A stretch of 64,000 nucleotides of DNA. Origin: Morchella semilibera (lineage: Eukaryota > Ascomycota > Pezizomycetes > Pezizales > Morchellaceae). The position numbers and the translations under genes were made by a program. The stretch lies in assembly GCA_009192285.1 (NCBI GenBank), contig CM018605.1:1512530-1576529 (forward strand). The letters run 5' to 3'. The notes under the pieces are model-generated. The model was not told the origin of the DNA and did not search any database. It saw only the letters and a program-made list of their open reading frames with translations. The stretch's first letter is position 1; every line of letters begins with the position of its first letter. This document shows, one piece after another, positions 56,051 to 64,000 of this stretch.

Positions 56051-59000
56051 ACTCTTCCGTCGCGTCACGCGATGGGTATTTACAGAGCCTATCGAGTGGG
56101 TTCTGTGATGAGGGGTTTTGATAGGGAGGGCACTGGATGTTGGGGAAGGAGGAAGGCGAGACGGAAATCGTGGGGATACGGAAGAAGATGAATCCTTTAA
56201 TTTTTGTCACAAATCAGATGAGCTTTCTTTCCCAGTAATGAGTGATAATAACAATAATAGGAAGAACAAAAAAAAAAAAAAAAAAGAGTGCTGATTTTTT
56301 TCTCGGTTTTAAGGGGTGTGAGTGAGTAAGCGTGGGGAGGAAGAGGGAGAGTGCCAGGTAAAAAGCAGACGGCTAGCCAGCTGGACAGGATGGATGAGAT
56401 GGATGGGATGGATGGGATGGATGGGATGGAGGGTGGATGGATGGGTTAGAGCTACCTTTGTGGAAGCCATCATGGAGTATGCGGTCGACAGTCCCGGTCA
56501 CCAGGCTTCTGTACCTTCTCCAACCAACTACGAGCTTTGTAATTTTAAGAAAAGGTGAATGGGATTAGGCGCGAGACTAGGCGGAGCTCCTCCCTATTTT
56601 TTTGCTTTTCTTTCTTTCCTGAACTCGTACAATTAGCAGAAGCTTTCAAAAGAAGTGAATCTTGAATGCTCTGCTTTTCTTTCTTTTTATTATGGAGTTA
56701 TTATTATGTTTTTTTCTTTTTATTTTCTATCCCTTCTCTCTGCCTCGTTTTGATGCGGGTGAGTGTGATGTGTGTGTGATGATGATCCCCCCAGGTGCTT
56801 GCTACTCGCAAATAATATTGAGCTGAGATAATACCCCTGCCGATGAAACCCAACTAAGCTGTCCGTAGCTATCTCAACTTTATTGTTGCTGTTGCTGCGG
56901 TAGTAATATTAGGTAGTAGATGGTTCCCGGGAGGTAAGCTGTTGGGCAGAATGGAAATATACAAGTGCCGTGTTCGACTGTTTTTGTTTTGTCGTACGCA
57001 AGTAGTAGAGGAAGAAAGTGGTAGAAGCAGTAGAAGGGGGAAAGAAGGAGAAGAGGAACGGATCCCAGGTGCTGGAAGGGAAAAAAAAAAAAAAAAAAAA
57101 GTAATCCAGAAGAAAAACCAAATCTCAGACCCTCCACAAAGAATATTATCGGATCCGGGCGCCCAGAAAGTAATCGTCGTTAGCTTAAAGCGGAAAGCGC
57201 CTGGTTGAATTGGATGGTGTTTCAATTCCTTGTGTAACACTATCGGGATGAAGGATTCCTGCTGCTGCTTCCTAGCTGGAGAGATGGTCTGGTTTATATG
57301 CTTCTAGAGATGAAGAGGGAGAAGGGAGATGAAGAGAGAAAAGGAAGAGGAAGTGGAAGTGGAAGAAGATGTAATTCAATGGATATGTATTGTATGTATG
57401 ATGATATGATGGGGGATGAGGACTGATGATGAGGGAAACGAGGGAGAGGGAATTTAGGAAGGAATGCAGGAGAAGAATAGTAATGATAATATCAATAAAG
57501 AAAAGAGATATCCGAGGTAATAGTTAGAGCGAGCGAGTGAGAGTGGGATTGATCGAGTGAGTGAGTGCACCGAGAAGGAGTAAAATGGCAAGAGGAGAGA
57601 AAAGAAGAGAGAGCAAAGGAGGAGAAAAAAGGTGCTGGACGATGGGATAATGAACGGAGCTGAGAAGCCGGGGTACGGTACGAGTGAAGAAAGAGATCGA
57701 GTGCGGGATCCAAGAAGGGAGGGATGCGCGGCGAACACGTTCACGATTTCAGTCAGACTGGACTTTTGCCTGTGGACCAAGATTTTTTTTTTTTTTTTTT
57801 TCTTATTCATGGCATGGTATGGGGTGCACTCATTCACGGCGGTTACTTCAATCTTGTACGATCACGAGGCTGATAATTTTTTTGTTTCCCAACTCTTAAC
57901 TCTCCCTCTTCGAATTCCATCTAGGACTTGGTGAGGAAAAAGGGGGGGGGGGTGTTTTTTTTCCTGCTTCTGCTTCTGCATATGTTCAATTGAGAAGCTT
58001 CCGCTTCTCAATTCCGTGGTTCCTACAGGAGAGTACGTCCCTGGCTGGTTTGGCTGGCTGAAGGAAAAAAAAAACAGGTCCTCCAACCAAACTTCGTCCA
58101 CATATTTTTCGTCCCTCTTCCCCACGGCAGGGCAGAGAAAAAAAAAAGACTCAAATTTTGAAAAAAAAGTGCACACACTTCCTCCAACCCATGCACGTAA
58201 GGCCGAGAACAGGAACCAGCTCGAATCGAAGAAGAGGGACGCCTACCTTACCTTACCTTACCTTACCTTACCTTACCTACCCCACCTTTTTCCTCATGCT
58301 GCTGCTACCAGGAACAAATCAGATGATCCGGCTGCAAATCCGCAATCGATCATTCAACTTTTTTTTTTTTTCTCTTCCTCGTCAAGGGAAAAAAAAGAAT
58401 GAGAAAGCCTTCTTTTCCTTTTTGCTCTACCTTCCCCATCTTTTTTTTTTTTTATGATCACCCGTACTCTAGCTGGTGATCATGTCGTATCGTCTCGGCT
58501 CGCTTTCTTTTCTCTAATTAAACCCGGTAAGTCGGTGGTGCCGGCAGAAACCTAGCTTCGGAACTGACATAGCTGTGTTAGAGCAGCTAGGCAAAGTGCT
58601 CTCAAGGGGAACAAGATACCCCCCCCCCCCAAGCTAGCACATCCAACCAAGATTTCAGGGCTCGGAAGGCAAGGACCTGGAAAGCTTTAGAGTACTACGG
58701 GGCGGGCATACATTCGTGGATGTGTTTCTTTGGGAGCTCAAGGCGTTGAGATTTAGTAGTACGTACGGGCACTGTGATCCATACCCTCCCCGCAATACGC
58801 AAACTTTTGGGCACTCAAAGTAGTTGAACAAGTTTGGAAATTGAAAGGTTCGTGGTTCGTGGTTCTGGTGTTTTACCTAAACCCACCAACACATCGATAG
58901 ATGTATATCACATTACATCAACCCGAGCAGGAGCTCTAGTTAGCTAAGCGAAATCAAAAACGCCTCCATGATCCACAAAAAAAAAAAAAAAACCTTCAGG

Positions 59001-60683
59001 TTCCTGTGCCCATGACGATCCCAGAAGCTTATACTTTTTCTTAAACCAACGCACGGGCTAGCTTCAATTAACACAACACACAAGAGTGGGAGATCCGACG
59101 ATTGCAAACAAAACTGCCTTCGTGCCCCGTACCGGAAACTTTACCTATCTATATCTGCGTGTGATACTGCACTCTACTCTACCTGTGTCCCCGGGAGAAT
59201 CATAATATCACGGCTCCCGATGATTCCAATTCTCCCGAATTCTTTTTTTTTTTTTTTTAATTTCTGACATGATATGTAGGTAGATGTCGCAATTTACTAT
59301 TTTTTGGGGGTTTATCGGCGCCTACTTTCTGAACCGGAAACTGTACAGGGCTTAGTTACCTAGATCTTGCTGTTGTGCGGAGAAACTAGCCGTACATACT
59401 GACGGAAAGGCTGCAAAACAAGCTGTCAAAACGGCCGGCAACGGCAGAGGGCTGTTCCTTGGGTGGTGGGAACGATGTCATGGGTTAGTTGGTGGGTTGG
59501 GTAAGGTTTTCGGGTTAGGTTTATGGGTAAACAGCAAAATTAAAACACGATATTCCCGGTGTCGGCACGGGGATAAAACAAAGATATCATAGATAAACAA
59601 TCCCAAGCTAAGGCCTATCAATTGCACAGTTTGGAGGGCTAAGCTTGAGAAAGTGAACTGAAGGGCAGATCTTCAATCTCAACGGATGAAACGAAACAAT
59701 ACTTTCTGTGTATTCTCACGGAGGGAGGAAAAATGTTGCCTGAGTTGATCATAAGTGAGACTCGCACAACCCAACCCACTGCCGGTGCGGTTCAGAATCG
59801 TTTCCCCCCGCGTGCAGCCAGCCTACCATAATCCATGTCAAGTACATACATCATGCAGTGTAGCGATTGCCTGCTCTGCCCTGTATGATCAGCAAGATTA
59901 CCCGTGGGAGATTAAAAAAAAGTTTTTTTTTAATGGCGAGATGATGTGAACGACAGCTTAAAAATTTTATTCTCTTCTCCTCTCCCCTAGTTCGGGAGAT
60001 GAATTATGTCTGGTGATGGAGGGATGTTTGACACAGGTCGAAGCACCATGTCACTCACTAGTTAAATGGGATGGATTGACTCGACATACATAATCCGGTT
60101 TTGTTTTCGGGGCCCAGAGCTGTGATGTGGCTTTAATTCCACCAACATCACTCGAGGGGCCTGGGGAGGGATGGAAAGGGATGGAACTGGTAGGTACACG
60201 TTGGCATCCCGAACACGATAATACATTGCAAGAGTCTCTAGGATTGGGGATTTGTAAATTGCTATGACAAAACAAATATCTACTTATCAGCGGCGCCCCA
60301 GGACCGAGCTAAAATGACTGAATGTTCATGGATATGGAATTGATTTGAGATGAATCATTTCTTCTCGGTACTGGAATGGGCGTGGTACCGAAACCTCTAG
60401 ATGCGTAACTGAGGATACAAAAAAAAAATGCATCAAAGTTTCTATGAAACACTGACACTCAGAAGAGTTTCCTTCGGGAAATCACTATTCCCATACTTCC
60501 CAGAAGTGGGTAAAGAGAAAGATCTTAAGAAACAAAATCAAGTGAGGCATAACCTCCCACAATCAGTTCAACACCAGAAGCTCGAGTACACGAGCAAAAA
60601 AAAGTGAAGGAAGGAAGGAGGGAAGGAAGCCACCATGACAAACTAGGGATTAGTTAGAGACCCCTCCCTTTGGCCGCCCCACT
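56051..60683. other. long low-complexity spacer
   Basis: Probably mainly upstream sequence of the C2H2 gene, then the 3' flank of the Par32-like gene. It contains a GGATG/GGGAT microsatellite at about 56385-56445, poly-A at 56270-56285, a poly-T run at about 57783-57801, a CCTTA microsatellite at about 58246-58278 and GA-rich tracts at 57.0-57.6 kb. No gene is recognised. Confidence 0.5.
58246..58278. repeat. CCTTA pentanucleotide microsatellite
   Basis: About six and a half perfect copies of the 5-bp unit. Confidence 0.9.
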
Positions 60684-61413
60684 CTACAAACCCGCCTCTC
60701 TCCACCCAAGCTCATGGCTCGCCTTTTCTCCATTCTTCATATGCGCCTGTCTAGGTTTCTGCACTGTCTGCTCCACATCTGCTCTAACCTTTTCCTCTTC
60801 GGCCTTTGCCCGATCCGCCTCCGCCTTCTCGACACCCTCAATCTGTTGCGGCGTATCAGCAGCATAATTCCCCGCACCGCCCCGACCTCGCCATATCCGC
60901 ACGGACTGTCCGTGCTTGGCCGGCGGCTCGGGAGTAGGCGCTTCGGACTGATCGGAGAGAACGCCGCCGGCGAGGTCGGAGGGAACGAACCAGTTACCGG
61001 CGCCGCCGCGGCCCCTGCGGGTTGTCAGCAGCTGCTAGTTTAAAGTAAAGCAAATATATTCGGACAGCTAGCTAGCTGCCAGCAGAGAGAAGGCAAAAAA
61101 AAGGAAAGGGAAGACCTTGAAGAGCTATGTACTCGGCCGGGTCTACTTACATATGCTTATACCCTGCCGGAGGACCAGGCGGGGATGTCTCGTCGACGCC
61201 AACCCCGTTATGCGCAGTTTTGGGCTCTTGGGCCTCGATATCCTCCTCCTACATATTTGTTAGCCCGTTGCATTGGATATCCATCTGCTCGCCTGCAGTA
61301 CTAGCTGGGTAGTTAATGGTGGGGTTGTTCATGTACTGTACCTTCTTCTCGAGCTCGGTTTGGGTGAATGTGTTGCCCGCACCCCCGCGGCCCATTCTGA
61401 CGTATCCCGACAT
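60684..61413 (-). CDS. Par32-like DUF3602 protein (GRGGAGN repeats)
   Basis: Three exons: 61413-61342, 61248-61151 and 61014-60684, in frame, 166 residues. The start is MSGYVRMGRGGAGNTFTQTE. The hallmark GRGGAGN occurs three times (RMGRGGAGNTF, MGRGGAGNWF, RGRGGAGNYA), the signature of the fungal DUF3602 family. The yeast member Par32 is a TORC1-regulated phosphoprotein that restrains Mep ammonium transporters; whether this copy does so is inference. The C-terminal part is a Glu/Lys/Ala-rich probable coiled coil (EGVEKAEADRAKAEEEKVRA). Poly-T (about 61420-61441) lies just upstream of the start. The protein is probably intrinsically disordered. Confidence 0.88.
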
Positions 61414-64000
61414 TGGTAGTTTTTTTTTTTTTTTTTTTTTTTCCTTCTTTCGGCTTTGTGGTCGAGTCTGGTTTTACTGGACCTTTTGTTCGAGATGGGA
61501 GGGGAGGGCTCGTAGCTGTAAGTGGATGGGCAAGTTGAGAAAGGACCTGACTACCTGGCTGGTTGGTTCGAAGAGGACAAGTCGTGGAGTATGTACCTAC
61601 TCTACAGCTTGGTTGTTAAGGCAAGTTATGATGCTATGGAAGTGGGGCACCTCAACTGATACAGGCATTACATAGTAGAAATAACGCCTGAGCTGCATGC
61701 AAATTCAACTCTCTGAATTGAGTTGTAGATAGGGCGATATCGGGGTTTACGACTGCCCAGTCTCGGGTGTACGTACATGTAGTTCTCCTTGCTGGGCAGG
61801 TGGGATCTACATTCTATTAAGGAAGACCCCCACGGGCGCCCGCCAAACTAGTTCCAGCACAGGCTCGCTAAGGTACATGCACTTGTACTCCGCTTTACCT
61901 ATCTGGAGCAGGGTACATGAAGTCGGTGGTCTTAATTTCCTCTGTGTGGTGGAAGAAGGAATGGAGATCTTGATGTGAGACAAGCATCTGGCACCGCTCC
62001 ACGATCGTTGCAGTCTCGGAATAAAAATAAAAATTATATTAAAAGAAGGGGATCACGAGGGAGGGACAGTCTACTCTACAGAGAGGGGGTGAAAGGGCTG
62101 AGTGCATACCTATGGTACTCTACTGTACCTACGTACGTACTGACAGTCTTAGATTATTTACATCCAGACGAGCGCCGTCCCTACATGATCATGATGTGTG
62201 CAGTACACTATGGTCACTATCGTACTCATACTCCACCTTACATATCGACGTTCTAGAGTACCACTCTCAGGAACCCTGTCTATCCAGTAGTTTCTCCTCG
62301 GACCTTCTGAAAACCCCAATCTCGTCAACGAATTCGCTATTATATACCTGTCCGTCAGTCACCTCCCGCCCTGCGCTTGACATAGGCAGTATGTTAATTC
62401 GGCCCCTGCCCGGTTTCCCCCACCACTTGACAACGAGGCTCTAGACTTTTTTTTTTCTCGAGTGCGGGGTTGGACTTTTTTTTTTCTTTCTTTCTTTTTT
62501 TTTTTTTGTTTTCCCTTTACCTGGTAAAGCCGGCTCTCCAATCGGAACCGCAGGGTGCGGCCCGCTTTATGTTACGATACAAAGCGGGCGTACTGCAACG
62601 ATTTAATTTTTCTTTGTGCGAGCTGCTGCGAGCGCGATCAAAACAACGTCGACATTGACGACGACGTCAAGCTGGCTCTGATCTGCTTGGATCGGACGCT
62701 TAGTCCGGCCTACGTTCCACACGGGACCTGGTCGTGGAGTGAAGAGGGGAACGGCTGAGGAAAGTTGTGATATCGGCGTCGTTGGCGGGGAGGTGGTGGG
62801 AGGGGTGGAAGGTGGGAAACCTTTTTTTCTTTTCCCTTCACTTCCCATTCTACAATGCGTGTCGGTACCAAGTGATCGAGAGAAATGTTCCGATTCATGA
62901 TCGGAGTCAATGTGGGACTGTCACGCAGCACCTTGGCGGGTTGATTGGGGGGGGAGGGGGGGAACTCTTCGGTCAAGAATTCTGACACGACGACAGTTGT
63001 CCGAGGGAGAGCCGAGAATATAGCCTGTAGTAGAACTACTCACTCTGCTGCTGCTGCTAATTCCCGAACAAGGGCCGAGTACCTACTACTGCGTATGTTT
63101 AGATGGACGACTGTATACTAGGGAGGTGAATTTGGCTTTGTTAGGTTTGTTACATTATGTCGCAGAGCTGGAGTTACTAACACATGGGAGCACTGGAGTG
63201 TGCGAGATGCGGGCGGTCGCTTTGCTGGCTTTTAACTGGGCACACCGGCGACACTGACAAACTTTTCGGACTTTGCTAGCTGGCCAGCTGATGGGTGGAC
63301 AGGTGCGGGTGTCTTCCTCTGTCGAAACGTGCCTGGCCGGTGCCGAGGGACATCTGATCATTGACCGTATGTCCACCGCTGGCCGGTCTGTGTGAATCAA
63401 GAGGACTAATTAAAACGGGCGTGGCAACATACTCCTCTTAGTTACGACATGGTAGAAACTCGTTTAATTAATTATTTGGGGTTCTGAATATACTCTTTTG
63501 TAGGCCCCAGGGTTAGGTTTCGGTGTTAACCCAGGCATTTGTTAGAATTATACCTACTCTATGATTACATAGCTAGAGCATACGGGATAATGGCTCGATC
63601 GTCAGGGATGCTGCATGCACACAACTCTATAGGTCTGAGCTCAGCTATCCCCGCGCGTGGATCTTGGATCTGGAACCCAGTGGCCCAACTTTCACTCCGT
63701 GATACCTAGTCTACGTCAAATAATATGAAGGCCCGCTCTAGATGGAAATTTATAGTGATCACACCTAGACTATATCACGTAGAGCATTATGGCGAAGATT
63801 AAGGTTGTGTTACTTGTTAGACTCCCATACCCAAACGCTGGTCATCAATATCAATACAGTCACTTCCGGTAGTCAATCATTATAGCACCTATATACCTAC
63901 ATGTACATATATACTTTTGGCCCCCAAAATTATAAACACCTACTCAGAACACCGAGGGTTAGGTTAGGTTATACCCCCCCCCCCTGAGTCCCCCACACCT
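61414..64000. other. right-end spacer
   Basis: No gene recognised. It includes poly-T tracts at about 62447-62507, TACATGTA at 61774 and 63898, and a short GGTTAGGTTAGGTTA stretch near 63957-63975. That stretch is too short and of the wrong unit (GGTTA, not TTAGGG) to be a telomere. Confidence 0.45.

Noticed and set aside
63955-63975. GGTTA repeats considered as telomere or subtelomere
   Set aside because: Only three units, and not the TTAGGG unit of filamentous ascomycetes; ordinary sequence follows.
1-64000. CRISPR arrays, operons and rRNA
   Set aside because: None seen. The genes are spliced eukaryotic genes; the only regular short repeats are coding repeats and microsatellites.
1-64000. 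A secondary-metabolite or other functional gene cluster
   Set aside because: No polyketide, peptide or terpene synthase, oxidase set or cluster regulator; neighbouring genes belong to unrelated processes.

Overview
The window is nuclear DNA of a filamentous ascomycete (Pezizomycotina). The evidence is short spliceosomal introns of about 37-130 bp (a few longer), fungal-type genes (Ku80, a KapC-like bZIP, a PXA protein, an alpha-arrestin, a Par32/DUF3602 protein, a C2H2 factor with a Pezizomycotina-type C-terminal extension) and long gene-free spacers. I count 13 protein genes plus one candidate small secreted peptide, about one gene per 5 kb. The spacers are rich in microsatellites, homopolymers and dispersed short motifs. 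I cannot name the species.

Layout. 0-11 kb: three minus-strand genes, an SLC35F6-like transporter, an unrecognised basic S/T/P-rich protein and the NHEJ protein Ku80. 11-15 kb: a gene-poor, GC-rich repeat-like block with a tRNA-like (pol III-type) element. 15-22 kb: a very GC-rich block with a divergent pair (F-box/LRR on minus, PXA-domain protein on plus) and an unrecognised four-exon gene. 23-27 kb: a parvulin prolyl isomerase, a second tRNA-like element and a secreted acidic protein made mostly of an octapeptide repeat. 28-33 kb: a small secreted peptide and an inverted-repeat (MITE-like) element. 33.7-40 kb: an alpha-arrestin and a bZIP factor. 40-48 kb: gene-free. 48-64 kb: a MATH-BTB protein, a C2H2 zinc-finger protein and a Par32-like protein separated by long low-complexity spacers. 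The genes do not form a pathway or a biosynthetic cluster; they are mostly housekeeping and regulatory genes.

Two patterns cut across the annotation. First, eight of the thirteen main genes need a one-base shift to keep a reading frame that homology and splice phases otherwise fix, nearly always at a short homopolymer and most often one missing G. This looks like base-calling error, but it changes every gene model it touches. Second, the spacers carry at least 14 copies of a bipartite motif, CGAGTGA-N6-RTGA, and at least 17 exact copies of the palindrome TACATGTA. Both are far above chance and neither is explained by a gene. The bipartite motif is the most interesting undescribed signal I found.
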